A stretch of DNA of 64,000 bases. Origin: Blastocystis hominis (Eukaryota; Sar; Bigyra; Opalinata; Blastocystidae). Under the pieces are notes generated by a model. That model was given only the letters and a program-made list of their open reading frames with translations, did not search any database and was not told the DNA's origin. Shown here in pieces: positions 12,601 through 22,289 of this stretch (its first letter is position 1; each line of letters starts with the position of its first letter). The DNA is taken from contig NW_013171824.1 of the NCBI RefSeq assembly GCF_000151665.1, positions 1 through 64,000 on the forward strand. Reading direction: 5' to 3'. A program made the translations under genes and the position numbers.

Positions 12601-12986
12601 ATTGTTCCCCGGAATCCGACTCATCTTCATGGACCGGAATCTCTACATTGACGACTACAGAAAGAGAGTTGCAGTTGCTGCATTCGAGTTTATTCTAGCT
12701 GCCTCTGCGAAGAATTAACCTCTATACCATCGTCCAAGTCCTGCTCCTCGTCGTTTTATTCTTTCTCAAATCTTCTGTTAATACCGCAGTGCTGTTCCCA
12801 CTCGGACTTATGGCGCTTATTTATGTAAGAAAGTACACTCGCATTCACTCGTCGTTATGTCTTTTTAGGTACATACTACCGTATATCTTCTCCAAGCAAG
12901 AATTGAATCTCTTGGATCCCATTAAACAGCACTCTCATTATGACTTTCTTGTTTGTTCCTCACATTCCTTTTACTCTTCTCTACAA
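9512..12986 (+). CDS. SLC4-family anion transporter with an N-terminal SAM domain, multi-exon
   Basis: Exon 1 is 9512-9567; a 31-nt intron (9568-9598) joins it to exon 2, giving a SAM domain (WLAENGLEHYTQAF ... DKLGIYAVGDRIRLQRALQ). A low-complexity acidic/Ser linker and a region resembling the band-3 cytoplasmic domain (about 10200-10930) follow. The transporter core starts near 11130 with LGPTLIFAVLIHKYSHGN and GQPMILMGLTGPIAIFVGVL, and continues with PHYDYLDTT-like YDYLDTTITAVITLVMSCLG and LFYGLLLYMGASLF. The 3' exons are joined by 31- and 36-nt introns (the latter 12833-12868), giving RKYILPYIFSKQELNLLDP. SLC4 proteins carry bicarbonate, chloride or borate across membranes. Several internal exon borders (9780-10640, 11330-11560, about 12020-12060) are not fully resolved. 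No stop codon appears before the SEC13 ATG at 12987. The SAM fusion is unusual for the family. Confidence 0.8.
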
Positions 12987-14075
12987 ATGTCGCCACCCTC
13001 GATCTCTATTGATATACAAAATGGAGATATGATTGTTTCGTCTATTTCGTTCCATTTACTCTAGAATGATGTCCAGCTAGACTATTATTCCAAATTACTC
13101 GCCACTTGCTCTTCAGACTGTACAATTCGTATTTATTCAATGAATCAGGATGTTCCTGAACTCCTCTTTACTTTGAAGGAGTTTGTGTCGTGTTTGCTAT
13201 TAAAATGAAGACACTCCGGACCTGTATGGAAAATCGCATGGTCTCATCCGCGTTATGGATCTCTTTTGGCTTCTTGTAGTTATGATGGAAGTGTGAAGAT
13301 TTTCAAATTTGAAGACACTTCCTATTCGGTCGTTTACACATATGAAGGACATAAAGCATCTGGTAAGTGAGTTGTGTGGACTTTGGTGATATCTGTTTAG
13401 TGAACTCTGTGTGTTGGTCGCCTTATGAATATGGTGCTTGTCTCGCAGCGGTATCGAGCGATGGTTCTATGTCGTGTATATATCAGAAGAGTATGGAAGT
13501 GTTGAGTGTGTGTTATGGAGATGAATGGGAATGGGGAACAACCCAAACGATGATTTGTCAACTGGGCTGCAACTGCATCAGCTGGGCTCCATTCCGTCCG
13601 GGCACGTCGGAAAACGCGAATATTCTGCGCGTAGCGATCGGAGGCGGCGATGGGTATGTGCACATAATGGAGTGAGAGAATTGGTGTGGAGCGAGGAATA
13701 GATGTGGACAATCGGTCGAAAACGGGTGGGAATTCGAGTCGAAACTGAGAGGACATAAAGATCGAGTACGAGATGTGGCGTGGAGCCCGCAGATCGGCGA
13801 TTCGACGGATGTAATCGCATCGTGTGGAAGAGTGAAGAGCAATGGAGTGGAATAAGGAATAGAGCAAACAAGTACTGGTTTGGACGCGGAAATGTGGTAA
13901 AACGTGGAAACAAAGTCTGAATAAAAGCTATTCGGAAGCAGTATGGAGAGTAAACTGGAGTGTGAATGGATGTGTGCTAGTTGTGAGCTACGGCGTAGAC
14001 GGAATTGATATGTGGAAAGAAAGGCTGGATGGAACGTGGGAAAATGGTACAAATGGAAGTGTCGAAAAGGACTGA
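12987..14075 (+). CDS. SEC13: SEC13 WD40 protein (COPII coat / nuclear pore), 6 exons
   Basis: Exon 1 is 12987-13034; introns of 30 (13035-13064), about 30, 38, 30 and 31 nt follow. The spliced product reads like SEC13: a short N-terminal blade strand ending GDMINDVQLDYY, LATCSSDCTIRIYS, HSGPVWKIAWSHPRYGSLLA, SCSYDGSVKIF, VNSVCWSPYEYGACLAAVSS, CNCISWAPFRPGT, LRGHKDRVRDVAWSPQIG, VLVWTR and EAVWRVNWSVNGCVLVVS. These are six WD blades in the order typical of SEC13, which completes its propeller with a SEC31 or NUP145 strand. Length (about 300 residues) is normal. It works in COPII vesicle coats and the Nup84 complex. The upstream SLC4 frame runs into the ATG without a stop, so start and transcript limits need RNA evidence. 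Confidence 0.9.
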
Positions 14076-14540
14076 TGGATGAATGGGGAATTGGTGGAAT
14101 GTAGAGAATACACAATAGGATGAAATAGAGATAGATAAATAGTTGGAAGGAGGAGAAAGAAAAAAGAAAAAGAAAGAAAAGAAAAGAAATAGAAGAATAT
14201 GAATTGAATACTTTGTAAGATAAATGGTTTTGTTTGTTGGATCGATTATCAAGTAATAATGGAAGAAAGTATAGAAAAGAAGCATAACGATGTGAGTGAG
14301 AGGATCAAAGCTTTGAAACTGAAACATGCTGCCTGTAATAGGAGAATTACATGTTATGCCTGATGCTGCAAACTAAATCAAAACCCCATAAATACTTGTC
14401 AATGGTGGGTTATTCCATTATTCATTTGCTAACCTGGGCTTTCTATGTTTGTGGTTTTTCCATTAAAATGAGAAATTGCACTATACTTATTTTGTGACAC
14501 TTGGTGGCCGATTTTCTACCCTTTTTTTGCACCAGTTATA
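14076..14540. other. AT-rich spacer after SEC13
   Basis: Purine-rich stretches (gaaagaaaaaagaaaaag) and no convincing gene. The host gene block gives way to Polinton-derived sequence at about 14.54 kb. I found no clean terminal inverted repeat here. Confidence 0.4.
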
Positions 14541-14690
14541 CTTTAGTTCAAGCTGCGGAAGCCAAAGTAAATTATTGCTATTTCTCTTGTATTTTCATGT
14601 TTGTTTGCCTATTTCTAATAGCTGAAAGCCAATATGTGTGTACATTGTCATCACAAATCCATCTATTGTTGTCTGTGCAAGTCATAAGGG
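14540..14690 (-). pseudogene. Fragment of the C-terminal end of a Polinton-type DNA polymerase B
   Basis: Read on the minus strand, this stretch encodes TCTDNNRWICDDNVHTYW. It matches the end of the polymerase pseudogene at about 22195-22280, which reads TCTDNKR, stop, ILDDNVHHW. DNA similarity is clear (cttgcac.gacaacaa.agat). It is therefore the 3' tail of a second, related polymerase gene in opposite orientation, with nothing else of that gene left nearby. Confidence 0.6.
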
Positions 14691-14693
14691 TCT

Positions 14694-15190
14694 TTGGTTA
14701 AGAGAGAACATGCGTTATTCCATTCTCATACAAGTTCACCTATCAATGGTTCATTCGATTGGATCAATCCTTTCAAGTTCAGAAATCCATTTATCACTTC
14801 CATGACTGTTCTATCCAAACCCAATCAAGTCATGTTCAATAATGTGGACTCAATCAATGTGGTGACAAATATCAATGGTGAAGGGATAACGATCTCGCCT
14901 GGTTATTATACACTGACTGAAATCATTGCCATTCTGAACACCATGATTAATACTACGTTCTCAATTTCCACAATGGCTACAAGTTATGAGTGTATTTGGA
15001 TCCAGTCTCCATACTCTATCGATTTCACGAAATATATGATATCGAAACGATCATTGCAATGTTGAATGCGAGTGATATTCTATTTGAAGTAGTGTATAGT
15101 GGAGAAAATGCATTTCGAATCTATAACCAGTTTGTGATTCTTTCTCTGACACAACTTATTCATTCCTTGAATAAAGTGATTCATTTATCG
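14694..15190 (+). pseudogene. Fragment of Polinton structural-type gene (GYYT domain), internally deleted
   Basis: The first part (14740-14960) matches the start of the structural gene at 36895-36650: NQVMFNNVDSINVVTN against NQVMFNNVDSTNVVTN, then PGYYTLTEIIAILNTM. After a frame change the second part (about 15030-15140) matches a region about 700 nt further along that gene: YDIETIIAMLNASDILFEVV, then YSGENAF. The intervening roughly 700 nt are missing, so this copy has a large internal deletion. DNA identity with the 33-37 kb copy is only about 75-82% by eye, so the two belong to different, old element copies. Confidence 0.7.
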
Positions 15191-16198
15191 AGGTGTGTGG
15201 GGAGCATAAATGAGATCAAGGAACTATGGAAACCAGCAAAACGAAGAGGTGCCACTCGAGTGATCATCAGTGAATTCAAACGAAACATATACTTCATCGA
15301 TCTTATCGATTTCTATTCAAAACAACACAAATCGATACAGGAAGTATTAGGAAGACAAAAAAGTACTGGATTCTACAAGAATCGTGGATACAAATATGTC
15401 CTTGTATGTATTGATGAATATTCGAAATACCTGATGACTCGGAAACTGAAAAGCAAGAGTGCCACAGAAGTCACTCATGCAATGAAGGATATCATTCAAA
15501 CATATGGTGAATCACCAAAACATAGTTGCTCGGATCGAGGTACCGAGTTCACCAATGCCATCTTTCGTACAAACATCTTGGACAAGTATGACATCACCAT
15601 GTATCACATGGATTCAGCGAATAAGGCAGTACTAGCCGAACGAGCAATTCGAGATATCAAGGAAGACATTATGGTTCCATTCAATCAATGGAAAGGTGTG
15701 TGGTTTGATTTGATCGATGGTGCAGTTCGTAGACACAATGCAAGGAAGAACAGAGACACCGGATATGCACCCACGGACATTTGGAACAACAACATCTTGT
15801 ACACGGAGAAAACAGAACCATCCAACATGTTAGTAAAGGACACAACACCTCAATTCGATGTTGGTGATTATGTTGGAGTGACACGAAGACCTCGCATTCT
15901 GGAAAAGCGATCATTGACGAGCAAATGGTCTCAGGACTTGATTGAAGTTGTTGATATTGACGATCGATTCATGCCATTGATGTACGAAGTGAAGAATGTT
16001 GAAAGCGATAGCACACAGAAGTGTTATCATTTGGATCTGCTGACTACCAAATGTAAACCACAACCAGCACCACCCATCACTCGATCCAAGAGTCGAAAGG
16101 AACTCAATGCATTGAGAGAGGCAGCAAGATCACATCGACCCATTATGAGGACCCAGAAGAAGAAGAAGAAACAACAACAACCTCGCTCAAGTGTTTGA
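15190..16198 (+). CDS. Retroviral-type integrase of a Polinton/Maverick element
   Basis: The open frame spans 14990-16198, but its first roughly 65 residues are structural-gene debris. The integrase proper begins near KPAKRRGATRVIISEF. DDE core: FIDLIDFY (first Asp), CSDRGTEFTNAIF (second Asp) and AVLAERAIRDIKEDI (Glu). After this comes an SH3-like C-terminal domain with VGDYVGVTRRPRI, then a basic tail (RTQKKKKKQQQPR). This is the rve-family integrase layout found in Polintons and adintoviruses, which inserts the element into host DNA. The core is uninterrupted, in contrast to the broken polymerase. The N-terminal zinc-binding part is not obvious and may be lost in the fusion, so activity is doubtful. 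Confidence 0.85.
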
Positions 16199-16460
16199 AA
16201 ACGATCGTGATGCTCTTCACACCTCCCAGACATACAAGAGAAGGGATATTCGTGAATTAAGAGATGGTATGACTCTCACTTGTCCAATCTATTCCATTTA
16301 TTAGTTGGGTATGGGAAAGGGTCACAAGATTGTTGAATGTATCGATGAATGGTACATCGATCAATCACACACCATCCATTGAAACACTCACCTTGTATCC
16401 CTCACCCACAACCGATTCGATGGAATCACAATGTTTGAATAGGGTATTATTCTCATTGTA

Positions 16461-16793
16461 CTATGAAATCGATGTGATTATGAGATATAAAGCAGAAGAT
16501 AATTGGAATTGGCATTGATTATTGAATGGTTGAGTAAATGTGTGTGTATGTTCAAACAGTGTGACATTATTGACTTTCACACTACATCCAGAAGGTGTTA
16601 TCCATGAATATTGAGGAACACCATCCACTGTCTCACGCACGAGGACATGTTTGCCGTCGTTCTCGGGCATATTGATGAGCATGTTATCGAGCTTTTTGAA
16701 CGTGTAATTGTTTCCATTGCTGCTGAATATGTACAACATTGATTGATTCAATTTACTTTGGTTGATTTCGTTCATAGGGTTAGACATACACAC
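16461..16793 (-). CDS. Unrecognised Polinton-region open frame 1
   Basis: 110 residues on the minus strand, between the integrase and polymerase regions and opposite to both. The frame seems truncated or broken at its 3' end, since coding-like sequence continues toward 16330. Nothing matches a family I can name. Codon use resembles the neighbouring element genes. It may be a capsid-associated or accessory gene of the element. Confidence 0.4.
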   Translation of the reverse strand: MCMSNPMNEINQSKLNQSMLYIFSSNGNNYTFKKLDNMLINMPENDGKHVLVRETVDGVPQYSWITPSGCSVKVNNVTLFEHTHTFTQPFNNQCQFQLSSALYLIITSIS

Positions 16794-17265
16794 CCTTCAG
16801 ACACGCGCCATCATCGATGAACAAATCAGACAACTCGGGCGGGGATTCATCATTCACGACTCTATAGACCACGCGTACATAGTAGTTGGAGAGGAAGTAG
16901 ACAGCACGATTCTCGCTCATTACACCGATGATGTGAGGAGGCAGTATATCAATAATCCTAAACACATTCAGAGGCACACCGAGCAGACCATTGGATTCCA
17001 ATTGAGGCAATAGATACTCCCACTCTTCCTCAATAAACATGGGTGGAAGAGTTTCGTCCAACGTCATCTCCATGCAATCATAGTCGTGCAGGATCAAACC
17101 ACAGTTCACATGCGATTGTGGGGTACGAACACTGAATCCGAATAGACGCTCGGAAATGATCGGATACTTCGTATAAATGATGATATCGGCGAGTTCGATA
17201 TTCTCGTCCTCACAAGTACGTACCAGGAATGACCATGTGTTGTTTTCTGTTTTCTTGTACTTCAT
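16780..17265 (-). CDS. Unrecognised Polinton-region open frame 2
   Basis: 161 residues on the minus strand, overlapping frame 1 by 14 nt in another frame. The order is 17265 to 16780, then frame 1, as in a compact viral-type gene pair. The product is acidic, with a Pro/Glu/Asp-rich middle (PPMFIEEEWEYLLPQLES). I do not recognise it. Position within the element suggests a structural or replication accessory role, which is inference only. Confidence 0.45.
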   Translation of the reverse strand: MKYKKTENNTWSFLVRTCEDENIELADIIIYTKYPIISERLFGFSVRTPQSHVNCGLILHDYDCMEMTLDETLPPMFIEEEWEYLLPQLESNGLLGVPLNVFRIIDILPPHIIGVMSENRAVYFLSNYYVRVVYRVVNDESPPELSDLFIDDGACLKGVYV

Positions 17266-17322
17266 TTAATCAAGGCGTAAACTAGGGTTAAAAGAGATAA
17301 ATAGATAGACATAAACACATAT

Positions 17323-17756
17323 ATGAATAGACCTACTCACACATTGAACCCAAATACAAAACGAGAAATTCAAATCAACGGAGTTTTCTTCTGGAACCTT
17401 CTCAAGCATGGATTTAAGTACGACGAGAAATTGAATCGCATGTACGACAAACCATTGCCACCAGGTACGACGAAGTACGTTCGCAAGTCGAGAATGATTT
17501 GCCCCAACAATCGTTCATGATTATTGGAGGATCAGAATACTACCAATTTCTCCATGACAACTCTAGACCACGAGGCGGTAAATGGGTGTAAATGACGAAA
17601 GTGGAGGCCAAAGCGAACGATAATGATCCAATCAACAAGAAGATATTCGTGGACGAACAGGACAATGATTAGGACGATTAGTCGTCCGAGTCCGAGTATG
17701 TTGACATCGATGAATACGAAAATGACGAAGATGGACATGTGATATTTCTATTCTAG
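17323..17756 (+). pseudogene. Polinton-region gene with an NPxTxR motif, frameshifted
   Basis: The first 65 codons (17323-17520) begin with LNPNTKREIQINGVFF. This resembles the short NP-x-T-x-R-x-I-K/Q-x-x-G motif common at the ends of proteins in large DNA viruses and related elements. After a frame shift near 17510 the coding sense continues (GGSEYYQFLHDN, then a very acidic SSESEYVDIDEYENDEDG tail), interrupted by TAA and TAG codons. The gene is therefore decayed. Confidence 0.5.
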
Positions 17757-17833
17757 GTCGTAAATTCACTGACTATTTCCAATTCACACATTTTTTCACT
17801 GTGGGCTTAAACAATTTGGGTATTTATATATAA

Positions 17834-20800
17834 ATGAATACTCATCGTGACGAACATACTATCAACCCTGAAACTGGACGAAAGATCAAATTGGGCACTC
17901 AACCTAGAAGCCATTGTCAGCCAAGTATTACATTATCGATGAGAAGTTAACAGACCAGCTCATTTCTGATTCACGAGCATTTATGTCAAACAAGGTATGG
18001 GATGAGAATACGAGGTCAATGAAGGCAGCAAAGAAAACAAAACATACAACTCCGGGTAGGCGCGCAAGTAAACCTGAAGGGAGCATAGGTATCTGATTGT
18101 GGGAAGTAAGGCATAGAACGAGCGATATTTCGAATATGAGTGGAATGGTCATGAATTCGGTGACTAACGAAAACAACCGTTGCCTGAATTCATGCACACG
18201 ATGGAGAAGAGACGATAAACACGTCGCAACAATTTCTTTGCTATGTTCGTTCGCAAAGTCGCGGAAGGACGCTTATCGGACGTGATCGACTCGTCACTCG
18301 GGTATGCACTCATGTATTATTACGCCATAGATAAGAACATGTACAAGGAATGGATGAATGAGAAATGAACCAAGAAAGACTTTCACCTCAATAACGATGA
18401 TGACAAGAGACTGTGGGTTCGATTACCGGATGGAAGGAGTGAAGAGGAAGTGGAATCGATTAACTTGATGATGGACAAGACTGGTGAGTTCAATGAGATA
18501 GCAAATAAGTACATCTAGAATGGCATGTGCGATTATCTCCAGTGTTTCATCATTATCATGACATACAACCTCATGTGGACACATGATAGGGAACTCAAGA
18601 TACTCACTCTCACCGATGATCGATTGGGACATATCCGAATCATCCGCAATGATCATATCGACGAGTGGTTGGAGGATTATTTGAAGTGGTACAGAAATGG
18701 TGTGGAGGAACAAGAGACGGAAGGAAGTGATTATGTTTACTGTAGTTGGATGGGCTTCCATGTCGAGATGTTCCCACTTGGCACATTCGTGGGTTACAAA
18801 CACCATACACCTTTGATCCTTGGATGCACGATAGTTAATATCAATATCGATGACAACCGGTGCCTGCAGCGGTGTCTTATTCTGGCGAGTGAAGTCGGAC
18901 ACAAGATAGTCGTGAATCGCAAGATGGGCGATGAAACCGTGTACATCAAGTGGTGGAAACAACCCAACAAGTACAAGGTGTTCGGAGTGCCAATTCCTAA
19001 GGTGGAGGAGGCAATGGACATTTGTGATAACAAAACATTCGATCAAAGTGAAGAGTATTTTGCGAGATTGGAAGAACTATTAAAAGTCTCTTTCAGTGTC
19101 TTTGAATTCACTTTGTTACCGGGATGTGATGACAACTTTAAGGACGAGTATGATCTATTCACGAGCTCTCAAGTATACAAACCAAAGGTGAATGGAGCCG
19201 CCCTCTCTCTTTGCATCGTAAATGGCACATGGGGAAAAGGGTAGCGAACGAAATACCCAAGCACTTATTGTACATCAAGGACTTGAACGATTTCAAACAT
19301 CGTATCTTTCGTCAGAGTGATGCGAAGAATAGAAATCTCGCAAGAAACGTGAAGTACAGGTTCTGTGACTTCCTTGGATCACAAAAAGCTGTCCAAAACC
19401 ATAAAGTACAAGCACATCGCGAATAGATGGATGATTGTGATTAATACGTGTTGTCGAGTGAAGAAACTCGTCTGCGATTCGCAAACCAACGATTTGAAAT
19501 GCTAGCACCGGTAGTCGTGTACACTGACTTCGAGTCAACCATTGGCGACAAGAACAGACAAAAGTCTATCATGTTGTGTTGTTTGGCCGTGTCGTATATT
19601 CTAACCATTGATACACAACCGCGAGTCTTCTATGCATTTCTCGAGGAAGAAAGCGATTTTTGTCCTTTCATGGAATTTCTGATTCGATTAACAGAAAACG
19701 TGAAGAAGTATCTTTTCGATAATTTACCCCTCGAGAACACTCCCGAGATTTAGAGAGATTATCAGTCTACGTTTGTGTGTTCATTCTGTCACATGAATCT
19801 AGAGAACCACAAGGTGAGACATCATGCACATGTGGCATGTGAGTATTCGAATGGCGTCGAGACCCGTTTTTATGAGGCAGGGCAATACATCTGCACCTGT
19901 TGCACCAAATGCAATCTCCAACTCTCGTTCAACAAAATGAACTATCGACTGCCAGTATACTTCCACAATGGATCTCATTATGATTTCACCTTCATCATGA
20001 AGCTCATCGCGACGATGCCTGGAGATCTCGAAGTCATACCAACCACTGAGACAAGGAAATGCAGATCGAATACAATGGCATTCAATTCAAGGACTCATTG
20101 AAGCTCATCAGCAGTTCTCTCAGATCCATCGTGGCACAGACACTCGGAGGGAACTTGGACCTCTATGTGAACACCAAAGAACCACTACACAAGTACTGCG
20201 AGTCTCGAGGCAAGCAATGGAGTGATGAATACATCGATCTATTGATACGGAAAGAACCCATGTTCTACAGTCTCATCAAATCATACGAGTCATTGAACAA
20301 TACCGTCATTCCTTCTCGTGAGCAATGCATTGATGATATGAAGGGTGAGATGATGCCCCAAGACGAATATGATCACATGGTGAAGCTGTGGAATACATTC
20401 GATATCAAGACATGGGGTGAATACTACGAATTGTACAATGTACTCGATGTGACTCTCATGGCTGATGCATTTGAACATTTCCGAAACACCACACTGAATG
20501 CATTCGGTGTTGATCCAATGCATTACATCACAGCACCACAAATGACATATTCGCTCTTCTTGAAGGTGACGATGGAGGGCGATCATAGTGAAAGTGACCG
20601 AAGGTTCCTAGATGAGAAGTGGGTACAGTACATCACATGCATTAGCGCCTATGAAGGACTCACGGAGAATTAACTGGAGAAGGTCTTCATTGATCGCATG
20701 GGTGAGTTCTATTAGAGCAAGGGTATTCGATTGACGAAAACAGACGAGATCGATGACTTTATGTGGTTGTTAAAGAACCTACGAGGAGGAATCACACAGA

Positions 20801-22280
20801 TCATGAAACGGCATGCCAAGGTCGATATTGGTGAAAGCCGACAGGCAAGGGAAGAGTACGGCTTTTCCGGCATCTACTATCTCGATGCAAACAACCTGTA
20901 CAGAGGAGCCATGCATCGCATGATACCTTACGAATTAATGGGTATACCCGGGCGTCAAGAAAAGATAAGGAAGATAAATCAAAGCCCCAACAAAAGGATG
21001 GTAATACTTATAACATTCGACATATATTTTTACATCATTGAGTGCGATGTCGAAGTACCGGGAAATCTTTACAACAAGTTCAATGATTTGTGATTCTTCC
21101 CAGTACAGAAAGCGACCATGTACTCCGATGAAATCAAGAAGTACGCTGAGAAGAACGACTTCGTGGACAAAGAGAAGAATATGAACACACCGAAGCTCAT
21201 CTGCGATTATGTACCTCGCCGCAAGTATCTCGTACATTATTCACTGCTGTACCTGGACATTCAACAGGGATATTGTGTCACATACGTTCGTTATCTCAAT
21301 TGATTTAAGCAAGTACCATTCATATTAGAGTATGTGGATATGTTGAGTGAGAAACGAGCGAAAGCAAAGACCACTGTGGAGAAGAACCTGTACAAGCTGT
21401 TGGCAAACTCGACCTATGGTAAATTTATGGAAACTGGATTGAATCGGATAAAAGTGAAGTTCGCAACAACATGGAATGAACGTGAGGCAATCATTCAGAA
21501 GCATGGATATGACATCATTGTCGGGACAACCGTCTATTCCGAGAATCTCATCGCTATCAAGTTGAACACACCGGTGCGCAGGGTGGAGAAGCCGTTCTTC
21601 ATCGGATTTGCCATCCTGGATAAGTCCAAGCACATCATCTACGATTTCTACTACAATGTGCGCAAGAACACATTCGACACCGTGGAAATATTGGAACAGG
21701 AAACAGATTCACTTATCGTGCTACTGAATGACAATAGCGATATCGTTCACAAGATGTGTGACATGTACAAGTCATTCAATTTTTCTGAGTTGGATAACAC
21801 GAGCTACTTCTATTGTGAACACGTGAAGTATTACGAGCATGAAATGGACAAGTACACATTTCATTCGCTCTCATCATTCCTCAACCTCAACAAGAATCTA
21901 CCGGGACATATTTGAAGGATGAGAACAACATATATCGCATCACCGAGTTCGTGCGTTTGAAACCGAAGATGTATTGTCTGATCGATGAGAAACATGTAAT
22001 ACACAATGCAGCAAGTGGAGTACCTCGCAACGTGGTAATCTATGGTGAGAGAATGAGCGTGAAGAAAAACGAGATGTACAAGCGTGCTCAAGATGCCAAG
22101 ATGAAGGGGGATGAAAACATAAAGGGTTCCCTCAAAAGAATTAATAACCAGGGATTCGATATCACCACGAAGGAACTGACCATGACACTCATTACTTGCA
22201 CGGACAACAAAAGATAAATCTTGGACGACAACGTACACCACTGGCATTCGATTGAGAAATATCGTCTGTCTGACATGTAA
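17834..22280 (+). pseudogene. Polinton protein-primed DNA polymerase B (decayed)
   Basis: Starts at 17834 with INPETGRKIKLG, a second copy of the NPxTxR motif. Family landmarks follow in order: HIDEWLEDYLKWYRNG; PLGTFVGYKHHTP; VVVYTDFESTI (exonuclease Asp); CSFCHMNL and KVRHHAHV (Cys/His cluster); LPVYFHNGSHYDFTFIMKL; VLDVTLMADAFEHFRNTT; HYITAPQMTYSLFLK; IYYLDANNLYRGAM; YKLLANSTYGKFMET; LEQETDSLIVL; FVRLKPKMYCLID. This is the B-family polymerase of Polintons, which replicates the element from a protein primer. It has many in-frame stops (near 18517, 19424, 19442, 19751, 20671, 20714, 21091, 21301) and several frameshifts (near 19215, 20060, 21910), so it is dead. Stops are TAG, TAA and TGA, which argues against a code change. 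Confidence 0.85.
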
Positions 22281-22289
22281 AGACGAGTT

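Noticed and set aside
17834-22280. Stop codons in the polymerase as a sign of codon reassignment
   Set aside because: TAG, TAA and TGA all occur, together with frameshifts, while host genes end normally. Decay explains it better.
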